Below the pieces are notes generated by a model. It had not been told where the DNA came from and ran no database searches. It worked only from the letters and a program-made list of their open reading frames with translations. Below are positions 27,362-35,782 of a stretch of 64,000 nucleotides of DNA, piece after piece. Made by a program: the position numbers and the translations under genes. Position 1 is the stretch's first letter. The number at the start of each line of letters is the position of its first letter. Source of the DNA: Methyloversatilis discipulorum (GTDB lineage Bacteria; Pseudomonadota; Gammaproteobacteria; Burkholderiales; Rhodocyclaceae); the NCBI RefSeq assembly GCF_000527135.1, contig NZ_AZUP01000001.1:3497535-3561534 (forward strand), written 5' to 3'.

Positions 27362-29053
27362 ATGAATTCGATTCGCAAGCAGTTCCGCCTGACCGCATCC
27401 GCCGCCGCCGTAGCCGCTGCGTCGATGCTGTCGGTGTTTGCAGTGAGCCCGGCCGTTGCGCAGAGCGGCCCCGGCTTCGAAGACCCGAACAACTGGCCGC
27501 AGTACCACCGCACCAGCAACGCCTGGCGTTTCAGCCCGCTGAACCAGATCAACCGTGACAACGTGAAGAAGCTCAAGGTGGCGTGGATCCACCAGCCGGG
27601 CACCATCACGCACGGTCTGCAGGCCACGCCTATCGTGATCGACGGCGTGATGTACTCGATCTCGGCCAACAACAATGTGTGGGCCATCGACGCCGCCACT
27701 GGCAAGACCATCTGGCAATACGCGCCCAAGCTCGACAAGATCGTCGACCAGGTGTTCTACGGCGCCGCCAGCCGCGGCGTGACCGTGGGTCGCGGCAAGG
27801 TGTACGTCGGCACGCTGGACGGCCGCTTCATCGCGCTCGACCAGAAGACGGGCAAGGAAGTGTGGTCGACCCAGCTGACCGATCCGAAGAACCAGTACGG
27901 CGCGCTGTTCTCGGCGCCGCCGCAGCTGGCCGGCAACGTGCTGTTCGGCGGCACCACCGGCGGCGACCAGCCGATCTCGGGCAAGATCTACGCGGTCAAT
28001 GCCGACACCGGCAAGCCGGTGTGGACCTTCGACGTGATCAAGAACGATCCGAAGAGCTGGCCGGGCGACAGCGGCAAGGTCGGCGGCGGCAGCGCCTGGA
28101 TGCCGGGCACCTACGACGCCAAGACCGACACCATCTACATCGGTACGTCGAACGCCGCACCCGACTACTACAACTACGACCGCAAGGGCGACAACCTCTA
28201 TACCGCGACGCTGCTGGCACTCGATCCGAAGTCCGGCAAGGTGAAGTGGCATCGCCAGGAAGTGCCGAACGATTCGTGGGACTACGACTCGGCGTACGAA
28301 GCGCTGGTGGTGCAGAAGGACGGCAAGGACGTCATCGTGCACCTGAACAAGGGCGGCTTCGTGTTCGTGATGGACAAGAAGGACGGCAAGCTCGAAAACG
28401 TGTGGCAGTTCGCCGAGAACGTGAACTGGGTCAAGGGCATCGACCCGAAGACCGGTGCGCTGATCGATCCGATCTACCCGGAAATCGACAAGACCAAGAC
28501 CTTCTGCCCGAACCTGCTCGGGGCGCGCAGCTGGAACCACGGCGCCTACAACCCGGGCACCGGCCTGTGGTACTCGCACGCGATGGAAGTGTGCAACGAA
28601 GTGGTCGCGGGCAAGGACGACCCGGACAACCTGAAGGCCGTGTCCTCGCTGTCGCTCGGTATCGAGTCGATCAAGCTGGTGTCGCCTCCGGGCAGCAAGC
28701 CGCACGGTCGTCTGGACGCGCGTGATCCGATCACCGGCAAGCGCAAGTGGTCGATCAAGTACGACCTGCCGCCGCTGTCGTCGGTGCTGACCACCGCCGG
28801 TGGCCTGGTATTCACCGGCGACATGGAAGGCAAGATCTACGGCTACGACGCCGACACCGGCAAGGAGCTCTGGACCTTCAACGCCGGCTCCGGCCTGCGT
28901 GGCGGCCCGGTCAGCTACTCGGTCAAGGGCAAGCAGTACATCGTCTTCCCGACCGGTCTTGGTTCGCATGCCCCGGGCTTCCTGGCCGGCGCCTTCCCGC
29001 AGATCAAGGATCTGCCGGGCGGTGCGGCGATGGTGGCCTTCACGCTGGAGTAA
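27362..29053 (+). CDS. PQQ-dependent alcohol dehydrogenase, lanthanide-type active site
   Basis: The 563-residue quinoprotein has a Sec signal (cleaved near AVAQSG) and an eight-bladed propeller with tryptophan-docking repeats (AIDAATGKTIW, ALDQKTGKEVW, AVNADTGKPVW). By eye-alignment with MxaF, Trp246 is the PQQ-stacking residue and Asn264 and Asp307 are metal/catalytic ligands. Asp309 (W-D-Y-D, 306-309) is the extra acid of XoxF/PedH-type lanthanide enzymes. The usual adjacent Cys-Cys is absent (YGAAS instead), and the MxaF Glu177 position appears to be Asp202. It lacks a haem domain. GGAG precedes the ATG. Substrate: an alcohol, not determined. Confidence 0.88.
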   Translation: MNSIRKQFRLTASAAAVAAASMLSVFAVSPAVAQSGPGFEDPNNWPQYHRTSNAWRFSPLNQINRDNVKKLKVAWIHQPGTITHGLQATPIVIDGVMYSISANNNVWAIDAATGKTIWQYAPKLDKIVDQVFYGAASRGVTVGRGKVYVGTLDGRFIALDQKTGKEVWSTQLTDPKNQYGALFSAPPQLAGNVLFGGTTGGDQPISGKIYAVNADTGKPVWTFDVIKNDPKSWPGDSGKVGGGSAWMPGTYDAKTDTIYIGTSNAAPDYYNYDRKGDNLYTATLLALDPKSGKVKWHRQEVPNDSWDYDSAYEALVVQKDGKDVIVHLNKGGFVFVMDKKDGKLENVWQFAENVNWVKGIDPKTGALIDPIYPEIDKTKTFCPNLLGARSWNHGAYNPGTGLWYSHAMEVCNEVVAGKDDPDNLKAVSSLSLGIESIKLVSPPGSKPHGRLDARDPITGKRKWSIKYDLPPLSSVLTTAGGLVFTGDMEGKIYGYDADTGKELWTFNAGSGLRGGPVSYSVKGKQYIVFPTGLGSHAPGFLAGAFPQIKDLPGGAAMVAFTLE

Positions 29054-29071
29054 GGAAGTAAGTGCGTCACC

Positions 29072-29101
29072 CACCCCGTCGTGCGGACACACGGCGGGGT
29101 G
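29072..29101 (+). terminator. Hairpin after the alcohol dehydrogenase gene
   Basis: CACCCCGTCGTG pairs with CACGGCGGGGTG (12 bp, one G-T pair) around a six-base loop. The following TTGTAAG is a poor U-tract, so termination may be partial. Confidence 0.45.
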
Positions 29102-29321
29102 TTGTAAGTCTCCTCATTTACGGGCGGTAACGGGAGTGACCGCCTGTCTTTTTTTGTGCAGACTCCCTCGTCGCATGCCCAGATTCAACCCTCCCGCCGT
29201 TCCGCGCGTTGAGCCTGCAGACAGGTTCGAGCGGATGGCGCATCCCGGCTTCGGGACGGGTGGGTTCAATGTGCGCATGAAAATCAGAACCATTGTTTCA
29301 ACCGGGCAGGAAAGCAGAACC

Positions 29322-29744
29322 ATGACTACACGCAAGCTCAGCGGCACGACCCGTGCCTTCTCCATCTCCGCCGGTGTGCGGGCGCTCGTCTTCGTCGGTA
29401 GCGCCCTCGTGCTGCAGGTCAGCAGTGCACCGGTGCTCGCCAATGCCGAAGGTGCCGCCGAGGCGCTGCCGCAGCCGTCGTTCGAACTGACCGATCCCGA
29501 GCGCATTGCCGCCGGCAAGAAGCGTTTCAACAAGACCTGTGCCGGCTACTGTCACGGCGCCGAAGGCGTCGGCGGGCGGGCGCCCGACTTCAAGGGCCGC
29601 AAGGACCTGCCGGACGCAGAGGCATTCAAGACCATCTTCCACGGTCGTCGCGGCTCCGACATCATGCCGCCCTGGGGTCAGGCCTTCTCGACGGACCAGA
29701 TCTGGGAACTGGTCGCCTACATCAAATTCCTCGGCACGCAGTAA
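29322..29744 (+). CDS. Small c-type cytochrome with CxxxCH haem site
   Basis: ATG 29322 follows CAGGAAAG; the 140-residue product has a long signal peptide ending near VLANAEG. The single haem motif is CAGYCH (Cys73, Cys77, His78), with three residues between the cysteines rather than two. Met115 in DIMPPWG is the likely sixth ligand. The rest (DPERIAAGKKRFNKTC, STDQIWELVAYIKFLG) is an ordinary class I cytochrome c. Placed after the quinoprotein gene, it is the probable electron acceptor. An in-frame ATG at 29277 is possible but gives a poorer signal peptide. Confidence 0.83.
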   Translation: MTTRKLSGTTRAFSISAGVRALVFVGSALVLQVSSAPVLANAEGAAEALPQPSFELTDPERIAAGKKRFNKTCAGYCHGAEGVGGRAPDFKGRKDLPDAEAFKTIFHGRRGSDIMPPWGQAFSTDQIWELVAYIKFLGTQ

Positions 29745-29916
29745 TCGCCGGCGTTCACGGAACGCGAGAACCTGTGGAAGCGGTCGCCGAATCTGCGGAC
29801 GGTTTTCCGACAGCGCGCGGCATCCAGGACTGCGGCCCGCAAGCGCCGCATCGCGGCCAAGGCCGCTCCCACAGGGGTCGCCGCTGATCCGCGACCGGAG
29901 CCCTGGTCAGGATTCT

Positions 29917-30002
29917 GTAGGAGGGGTCTTCTGACCCCGAATGCGGCCAATACCGAAGCCGGCGGCTCGCAATCGCCGCATCGCGGCCACGGCCGCTCCC
30001 AC
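29917..30002. repeat. 86-bp REP-like element, copy 8
   Basis: Left arm GTAGGAGGGGTCTTCTGACC (one change from GTGGGAG) and right arm GCGGCCACGGCCGCTCCCAC. Confidence 0.8.
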
Positions 30003-30086
30003 AGGAGCACGTCCGCCAACTCGGATGTCATGCTGGAGCGGTCCTCTGACGCATGAAGCAGTGAGGCGCTACTCACCCAGATGCAA

Positions 30087-30119
30087 AAGAAAAGGGGCGC
30101 CTGATGCGCCCCTTTTCTT
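30087..30119 (-). terminator. Rho-independent terminator, bidirectional
   Basis: AAGAAAAGGGGCGC pairs with GCGCCCCTTTTCTT (14 bp) around CTGAT. T-rich flanks occur on both strands. It lies 15 bases beyond the stop of the leftward regulator and after the cytochrome gene. Confidence 0.85.
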
Positions 30120-30134
30120 GTCCATGCCGCGGAC

Positions 30135-32249
30135 TCAGCCGTTCTCGACCATCCGCTCCTCACCGTCCAGATAGTTCGGCGCGACGATGCGCAGCCGGGC
30201 CATCTTGCGGTAGAAGGTGGCGCGCGACATGCCGAGCTGGCGCGCCGTTTCGGTCACGCGCCAGTGATTGCGGCGCAGCGCATCGAGCATCTTCTGACGC
30301 AGCTGCAGGCAGGCCTCGTTGAGCGGCTCGCCGTCGCGCAGTTCGCACGGATCGGGCACTGCACTGCCGACGCTGCGCGGCGCGGCAGGATGCGGTGACG
30401 CTATCGCGGGCGTCTGCTGCTGTGCCGGTTGCGGAATCTGCTGCTGCGGTGGCGGCTGCAGGGCGACGCGCGGACTGTGGTTGTTGGTGCGCAGTTCCTG
30501 CGGGAAGTGCTCGATGGTGACCTGCGTGCCGTCGGCGATCGCGCAGGCGTAGCGTATGGCGTGGCGCAGCTGGCGGATGTTGCCCGGCCAGTCGTAGCTC
30601 AGCAGCCGCGACATCGTCTCTTCCGGTATGCGCAGTTCTTCGCGGCCCATCGCGGCGCACTCTTCGCGCAGCACCAGCTGTATCAGCTCGCGCTTGTCCT
30701 CGCGGTTGCGCAGCGGCGGCAGCATGAAGCTGGCGCCGTTGAGACGATAGAAAAGATCTTCGCGGAAGCGGCCCTGTCGCACCAGTTCCGGCAGATCCTG
30801 GTGGGTGGCGCAGACCACGTGCAGGTTCACCGGCGTCGGCTGTTCGGCGCCCAGCGGCACCACTTCGCCTTCGGCCAGCACGCGCAGCAGGCGGCTCTGC
30901 AGAGACAGCGGCATGTCGCCGATTTCGTCGAGGAAGAGGGTGCCGCCGTCCGACTGCAGGATCTTGCCCTTGGCGCCCTTGCTGCGGGCACCGGTGAAGG
31001 CGCCGTCGCGGTAGCCGAACAGTTCGCTCTCGATCAGGCTTTCCGGAATCGCTGCGCAGTTCAGCGCGACGAAGGGTTGCTTGGCGCGGTCGCTGAAGTC
31101 GTGGATGGCGCGCGCGAACGCTTCCTTGCCGGTGCCGGTCTCGCCCAGCAGCATGACCGGGATGTCGCGGTTGGCCACCTTCACTGCACAGGCCACGTTG
31201 GCCTTGACCCGCGGATCGCCCAGCGCCAGGTGACGGAAGCCGCGCGGTGCGGTCACGTCGTCGGCGGTGATGACCGGTTTGGCCTGCGTGACCTGGGCGA
31301 GCGAGCGAGCGTTCGGCGCGCGCAGCACGGCGAACAGGCGGCGCCCGGTGGCCATCATGCGCAGCGGGAAGGGCGTGCCCGGGCTGGCGTGCGCCGACAC
31401 CATGATGTCGCTGGCGGTGCACTCGAACAGGTCGTGCAGGAACTCGGCGTGGCGACCGTTGTGATTGATCAGTTCCTGGCGCGCGCGACGGTTGCCGCCG
31501 ACGATGCGGCCGTCGTCGTCGAAGGCGATCAGGTAGTCGGTTTCGACCGGCATGAATTCGGCGACCTGGCCGAGCTGCAGCGTCCAGTAGGTGCGCAGGC
31601 TGTAATGCGCGTAGGCGTCCTCGATCAGGCGCGCCTTGTCGCACACCATGCGGAACACCAGCAGCTGGCTTTCGCGCGCGTCCGGCGAATACAGCGCCGA
31701 GGCGTCGAGCACGGCGATCGGCTCGTCCTGCAGGCCGAGGATGGGCGCCGAGCTGCAGGTGAATTGCGTGTTGTGCGAACGGAAGTGCTCACCACGGTGG
31801 ACCAGGGTGGGCTGACGGTCGGCCAGCGTGGTGCCGACGCCGCAGGTGCCCTCGTGCTCTTCCGCCCAGCAGGTGCCGTTGCGGAAGCCTTCGTCCTTGA
31901 ACTCCTTCTCCAGCGCCGGCACCGTGCGGTAGTCGACGGTGACGCCGGTGGCGTCGGTCAGCAGCACGCAGTAGTTGGCCGGCAGCAGTTCGTGGTGCAG
32001 CCGCTCCACGCCCTCGCGGGCGATGCGCATGAAGGTTTCGATGCGCTCGCGGTGCTCGCGCAGTTCGTAGGCGGTGACGACCTTGGGGACCGATGACAGG
32101 CCCGGGTCGATGGAGTGCTTGTTGAGGGACCTGCGCCAGGAGCGCGCGAGGCGCTCGTAAGCCGGGTCAGTCTGTGCCGGGCGCGATCGTCCTTCGACGA
32201 TGTTCATCACGCGTCCGACATGGTCGGCGATTTCTCGACCGTGTCTCAT
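30135..32249 (-). CDS. acoR: Sigma-54-dependent transcriptional activator, AcoR type
   Basis: The start at ATG 32249 has GGAGGAG upstream; the product is 704 residues. Residues 60-230 form a GAF-like sensing region and 230-330 a PAS-like part. Residues 355-585 are the AAA+ domain, with Walker A GETGTGKE and the GAFTGA loop that touches sigma-54. A Gln/Pro-rich linker leads to a Fis-type helix-turn-helix ([20 protein letters not shown]). It is divergent from acoX and matches the acetoin-operon activator in layout. A perfect 20-bp palindrome lies between the two genes. Confidence 0.9.
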   Translation of the reverse strand: MRHGREIADHVGRVMNIVEGRSRPAQTDPAYERLARSWRRSLNKHSIDPGLSSVPKVVTAYELREHRERIETFMRIAREGVERLHHELLPANYCVLLTDATGVTVDYRTVPALEKEFKDEGFRNGTCWAEEHEGTCGVGTTLADRQPTLVHRGEHFRSHNTQFTCSSAPILGLQDEPIAVLDASALYSPDARESQLLVFRMVCDKARLIEDAYAHYSLRTYWTLQLGQVAEFMPVETDYLIAFDDDGRIVGGNRRARQELINHNGRHAEFLHDLFECTASDIMVSAHASPGTPFPLRMMATGRRLFAVLRAPNARSLAQVTQAKPVITADDVTAPRGFRHLALGDPRVKANVACAVKVANRDIPVMLLGETGTGKEAFARAIHDFSDRAKQPFVALNCAAIPESLIESELFGYRDGAFTGARSKGAKGKILQSDGGTLFLDEIGDMPLSLQSRLLRVLAEGEVVPLGAEQPTPVNLHVVCATHQDLPELVRQGRFREDLFYRLNGASFMLPPLRNREDKRELIQLVLREECAAMGREELRIPEETMSRLLSYDWPGNIRQLRHAIRYACAIADGTQVTIEHFPQELRTNNHSPRVALQPPPQQQIPQPAQQQTPAIASPHPAAPRSVGSAVPDPCELRDGEPLNEACLQLRQKMLDALRRNHWRVTETARQLGMSRATFYRKMARLRIVAPNYLDGEERMVENG

Positions 32250-32380
32250 GTCCGTCTCCTCCGTGGTGGACTTTCGAACCCCCCGTCGCCAGCTGTTGCC
32301 GTACGCGGGAAGGTTTCCTTTTTGTTGCGTGAGGTTAGGCCCTGCGGCGTCCGAAAGCAACGCGACGAATGTCTCCGAAA

Positions 32381-32400
32381 ACTGAGACAGCTGTCTCAGT
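32381..32400. promoter_or_regulatory. Enhancer palindrome between acoR and acoX
   Basis: ACTGAGACAGCTGTCTCAGT is a perfect 20-bp palindrome, 130 bp before the -24 element of the acoX promoter and 132 bp before the acoR start. A related site stands before the porin promoter at 25878-25893. It is the most likely AcoR binding site, and autoregulation is possible. Confidence 0.75.
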
Positions 32401-32529
32401 GCGCCGGGTGTCCGGCGTCTCATCGGCCGGCGCGTGCCGGTCGTTCAACGACGGCCTATGACGATGGGCGTGACAGACCTCTTACGAATCATCGGCTTGT
32501 CGCCGAAACACCGATTGGCGACGAGGCGC

Positions 32530-32545
32530 TGGCACGACAGATGCA
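32530..32545 (+). promoter_or_regulatory. Sigma-54 (-24/-12) promoter of acoXABC
   Basis: TGGCACG-ACAG-ATGCA is a near-perfect match, with GG and GC 10 bases apart. Transcription should begin about 12 bases beyond the GC, near 32556, which rules out the ATG at 32546 as a translation start. Confidence 0.82.
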
Positions 32546-32581
32546 ATGAGGGCTCAAACCTCGTTCAGGAGTCGCATCGTC

Positions 32582-33625
32582 GTGTCGCCCAGTTCTTCCC
32601 CCCCGGTCAGCGTCGGCATCATTGCCAACCCGGCATCGGGCAGGGACATCCGTCGTCTGACCTCACGCGCTTCGGTGTTCCCGAACGCGGAGAAGGCCAG
32701 CATGATCGTGCGCGCCATCGCCGGCCTCGAAGCGGCCGGCGTCGAGCACGTGCTGCTCATGCCGGACAAGGGCTCGATCTCCGGCCTGGTGTATCGCGCG
32801 CTCGGCCTCGACGGCCGGTCGACCGAAGGGCGTCGCGTGCGCTTCATCGACATGACCGTGTCCGAGTCGATCGACGACACGCTGCATGCCACCGAGGCGA
32901 TGTGCGCGGCGGGTGTGTCCGCCATCATCGTGCTCGGCGGCGACGGGACCCATCGCGCGGTGGCCAAGCGTTGCGGCCAGGTGCCGCTGCTGGCGCTGTC
33001 GACCGGCACCAACAACGCCTTTCCGGAGATGCGTGAGGCCACGGTGGCCGGGCTGGCCGCCGGCCTGATCGCCACCGGCGCGGTGCCGGCCGCGGCCGGC
33101 CTGCGCCGCAACAAGCTGCTGCGCGTGCGCTGCGACGAGCGCGACGACATCGCGCTGGTCGATGCCTGTTTCACCGGCCATGAGTACGTGGGCTCGCGCG
33201 CCGTCTGGGACAGCGCGCTGGTCGAGGAACTGTTCGTCACCTTCGCCGCCGCCGACGGCATCGGCCTGTCGGCCATCGCCGGCCAGCTCGAACCGGTCAC
33301 GCGCACTGCGCCGCACGGCCTGCACGTGCGCTGCGCGCCGACCGACGACACGCCGCGCCGCGTGCATGCGGCGATCGCACCCGGCCTGGTGGCCGAAGTC
33401 GGCGTGCGCGACTACGCGCATCTGTCGCCACACGAGCCGGTGGTGCTGACCGGTCGCAGCGGAACCATCGCGCTCGATGGTGAGCGCGAGATCGAGTTCC
33501 ACACCGGCAGCCGCATCGAAATCAGCCTCGACCCGAACGGCCCGCAGACCATCGACGTCGCCGCCACGCTCACCCATGCGGCGCAGCACCGGTTGCTGCG
33601 CCACTACGCGGGAGGTGCCGCATGA
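32582..33625 (+). CDS. acoX: AcoX, ATP-NAD kinase-like protein of the acetoin operon
   Basis: GTG 32582 is chosen because the promoter (32530-32545) overlaps the earlier ATG at 32546 and AGGAG stands 10 bases before the GTG. The 347-residue product has the diacylglycerol/NAD-kinase-like fold, with VGIIANPASGRDIRRL at the start, IIVLGGDGTHRAVAK near residue 115 and ALSTGTNNAFPE. AcoX is found in aco operons; its exact role is not settled. Its stop overlaps a 48-codon frame that runs into acoA. Confidence 0.88.
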   Translation: MSPSSSPPVSVGIIANPASGRDIRRLTSRASVFPNAEKASMIVRAIAGLEAAGVEHVLLMPDKGSISGLVYRALGLDGRSTEGRRVRFIDMTVSESIDDTLHATEAMCAAGVSAIIVLGGDGTHRAVAKRCGQVPLLALSTGTNNAFPEMREATVAGLAAGLIATGAVPAAAGLRRNKLLRVRCDERDDIALVDACFTGHEYVGSRAVWDSALVEELFVTFAAADGIGLSAIAGQLEPVTRTAPHGLHVRCAPTDDTPRRVHAAIAPGLVAEVGVRDYAHLSPHEPVVLTGRSGTIALDGEREIEFHTGSRIEISLDPNGPQTIDVAATLTHAAQHRLLRHYAGGAA

Positions 33626-33768
33626 CGCGCGCGCTCCCGCTCATCGCTCTCCACGGAGCCGGCGCCAACGGCGGCGCCGCGCTCCGCCCCAGGCTCGATC
33701 AGCCATCCGCCCGCAGCTGCCGGAGAACCGCGGGCATTTCTGTCCACAACAAAGAGGAGCACTCATGA
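33622..33768 (+). CDS. Possible 48-residue peptide coupled to acoX
   Basis: ATG 33622 overlaps the acoX stop (ATGA) and the frame ends at the TGA that overlaps the acoA ATG (CATGA), so it links the two genes exactly. The peptide begins MTRALPLIALHGAGANGGAA, like the start of an alpha/beta hydrolase, then becomes Arg-rich without a family. It may be a truncated hydrolase gene or merely a translational bridge. AAAGAGGAG for acoA lies inside it. Confidence 0.35.
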   Translation: MTRALPLIALHGAGANGGAALRPRLDQPSARSCRRTAGISVHNKEEHS

Positions 33769-34739
33769 CCAGTCCTTTGAACAGGGAAGCCCTTCTGCAG
33801 GCTTACCGGACCATGCGCGTCATTCGCGATTTCGAAGAGCGCGTGCACGTTGATTTCGCCACCGGCGAAATCCCCGGTTTCGTCCATCTGTATGCAGGCG
33901 AGGAAGCTTCGGCGACCGGCATCTGCATGCACCTCAACCGCAAGGACTACATCGCCTCGACCCACCGCGGTCACGGCCACTGCATCGCCAAGGGTGTTGA
34001 TCCCGTCGGCATGATGGCCGAGATCTGGGGCAAGGCCACCGGCACCTGCAAGGGCAAGGGCGGCTCGATGCACATCGCCGACCTCGAGGTGGGCATGCTC
34101 GGCGCCAACGGCATCGTCGGTGGCGGTGGCCCGCTGATCTGCGGTACCGCGCTGGCGTCCAAGATTCGCGGCGAGAACAACGTCGGCGTGTGCTTCTTCG
34201 GTGACGGCGCGTCCAACCAGGGCACCATTTTCGAAGCGATGAACCTCGCTTCCGTGTGGAAGCTGCCGGTCATCTTCGTGGCGGAGAACAACGGCTACGC
34301 CGAAGCGACCTCCAGCAACTTCTCGGTGGCTGTCGAGAACATCGCTGACCGCGCGAGCGCCTTCGGCATGCCGGGCGTCATCGTCGATGGTTTCGATTTC
34401 TTCGCGGTTTACGAAGCGGCCGGCGAGGCGATCAAGCGCGCCCGCGAAGGCGGCGGTCCGACCCTGCTCGAAGTGAAGCTGTCGCGCTACTACGGCCACT
34501 TCGAAGGCGACCAGCAGACCTACCGCGCGCCGGGCGAAGTGCAGAAGCTGCGCGAAACCAAGGACTGCCTGATGCAGTTCGCCAAGCGCGTCACTTCGCG
34601 CGGCGAACTGACCATGGCTGACATCGAAGCCATCGACCGCGAAGTGAAGACGATGATCGACGACTCGGTGGTGAAGGCGAAGGCTGACCCGCTGCCGCCG
34701 CCCGAGGCCCTGATGGCCGACGTCTACATCTCGTACTGA
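33765..34739 (+). CDS. acoA: Acetoin dehydrogenase E1 alpha subunit
   Basis: AGAGGAG precedes ATG 33765; the protein has 324 residues. It is the TPP-binding E1 alpha subunit. It has YAGEEASATGICMHLNRKDY and STHRGHGHCIAKG at the active-site entrance, and the diphosphate/Mg motif GDGASNQGTIFEAMNLASVW (GDG...N) near residues 147-175. With AcoB it cleaves acetoin, transferring hydroxyethyl-TPP to lipoate. It follows acoX and precedes acoB in a sigma-54 operon. Confidence 0.95.
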   Translation: MTSPLNREALLQAYRTMRVIRDFEERVHVDFATGEIPGFVHLYAGEEASATGICMHLNRKDYIASTHRGHGHCIAKGVDPVGMMAEIWGKATGTCKGKGGSMHIADLEVGMLGANGIVGGGGPLICGTALASKIRGENNVGVCFFGDGASNQGTIFEAMNLASVWKLPVIFVAENNGYAEATSSNFSVAVENIADRASAFGMPGVIVDGFDFFAVYEAAGEAIKRAREGGGPTLLEVKLSRYYGHFEGDQQTYRAPGEVQKLRETKDCLMQFAKRVTSRGELTMADIEAIDREVKTMIDDSVVKAKADPLPPPEALMADVYISY

Positions 34740-34771
34740 ACCCGCGCCATACGCCGACAGGAGAAAACAGA

Positions 34772-35782
34772 ATGGCAAGAAAGATCACTTACCAGCAGGC
34801 CATCAACGAGGCGCTGGATCAGGAAATGTCGCGTGACCCGAGCGTCATCATCATGGGTGAGGACGTCGCCGGCGGCGAGGGTTCGCCCGGCGAGCAGGAC
34901 GCCTGGGGCGGCGTGCTCGGCGTGACCAAGGGCCTGTACGCGAAGCATCCGGGCCGCGTGCTCGATACGCCGATCTCGGAATCGGGTTATGTCGGCGCCG
35001 CCGTCGGTGCCGCCTGCAACGGCCTGCGCCCGGTCGCCGAACTGATGTTCATCGACTTCATGGGCGTCTGCTTCGACCAGATCTTCAACCAGGCCGCCAA
35101 GTTCAAGTACATGTTCGGCGGCAAGGCCAAGACTCCGGTCGTCATCCGCGCGATGTACGGCGCCGGCTTCCGTGCCGCCGCCCAGCACTCGCAGTGCCTG
35201 TACAACGTGTTCACGCACATCCCCGGCCTGAAGGTGGTCATCCCGTCGAACCCGTACGACGCCAAGGGCCTGCTGATCCAGTCGATCCGCGACAACGACC
35301 CGGTCATCTTCCTGGAGCACAAGGCGCTCTACACGATGGAAGGCGACGTGCCGGCCGAGAGCTACATCGTCCCCTTCGGCGAAGCCGCCGTGGTGCAGGA
35401 AGGCGACGACGTGACCATCGTCGCCATGGGTCGCATGGTCCATTACGCGAAGGAAGCCGCCGGCAACCTGCGCAAGAAGGGCATCCAGTGCGAAATCATC
35501 GATCCGCGTACGACCTCGCCGCTCGACACCGACACGATTCTGGAAAGCGTCGAGCGCACCGGCCGTCTGGTCGTCGTCGATGAATCCAACCCGCGCTGCA
35601 GCATGGCGTCGGACATTTCCAGCTTCGTTGCCCAGGAAGCTTTCGGCGCACTGAAGGCGCCGATCCAGATGGTGACTGCACCGCACGTTCCGGTGCCGTT
35701 CGCCGCTTCGCTTGAAGATCTTTACATCCCCAGTCCGGCACGCATTGAAGAAGCCGTGATGAAGGTCAAGGAGTATCGCTGA
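34772..35782 (+). CDS. acoB: Acetoin dehydrogenase E1 beta subunit
   Basis: ACAGGAG precedes ATG 34772. The 336-residue protein is the transketolase-like beta chain of E1, with MGEDVAGGEGSPGEQDAWGG, DTPISESGYVGAAVGAA and the C-terminal half beginning VTIVAMGRMVHYAKEAAGNL. It pairs with AcoA to form the alpha2beta2 enzyme. Its TGA overlaps the acoC ATG by one base, so translation is probably coupled. Confidence 0.95.
   Translation: MARKITYQQAINEALDQEMSRDPSVIIMGEDVAGGEGSPGEQDAWGGVLGVTKGLYAKHPGRVLDTPISESGYVGAAVGAACNGLRPVAELMFIDFMGVCFDQIFNQAAKFKYMFGGKAKTPVVIRAMYGAGFRAAAQHSQCLYNVFTHIPGLKVVIPSNPYDAKGLLIQSIRDNDPVIFLEHKALYTMEGDVPAESYIVPFGEAAVVQEGDDVTIVAMGRMVHYAKEAAGNLRKKGIQCEIIDPRTTSPLDTDTILESVERTGRLVVVDESNPRCSMASDISSFVAQEAFGALKAPIQMVTAPHVPVPFAASLEDLYIPSPARIEEAVMKVKEYR

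Larger units (their letters stand above)
29745..30134. repeat. Convergent spacer with REP-like elements and a terminator
   Basis: No gene was seen. It holds a half element (right arm, 29851-29872), a full element at 29917-30002 and a strong bidirectional terminator at 30087-30119, between the rightward cytochrome gene and the leftward regulator gene. Confidence 0.8.

Noticed and set aside
29235..29249. Possible sigma-54 promoter before the cytochrome gene
   Set aside because: The GG and GC dinucleotides are nine, not ten, bases apart, a spacing that sigma-54 does not tolerate well.
30429..32096. Long open frame of about 550 codons opposite the acoR gene
   Set aside because: It is an antisense shadow caused by high GC; the translation is rich in Arg, Ala, Val and Gln without any family, while the minus strand encodes a clear sigma-54 activator.
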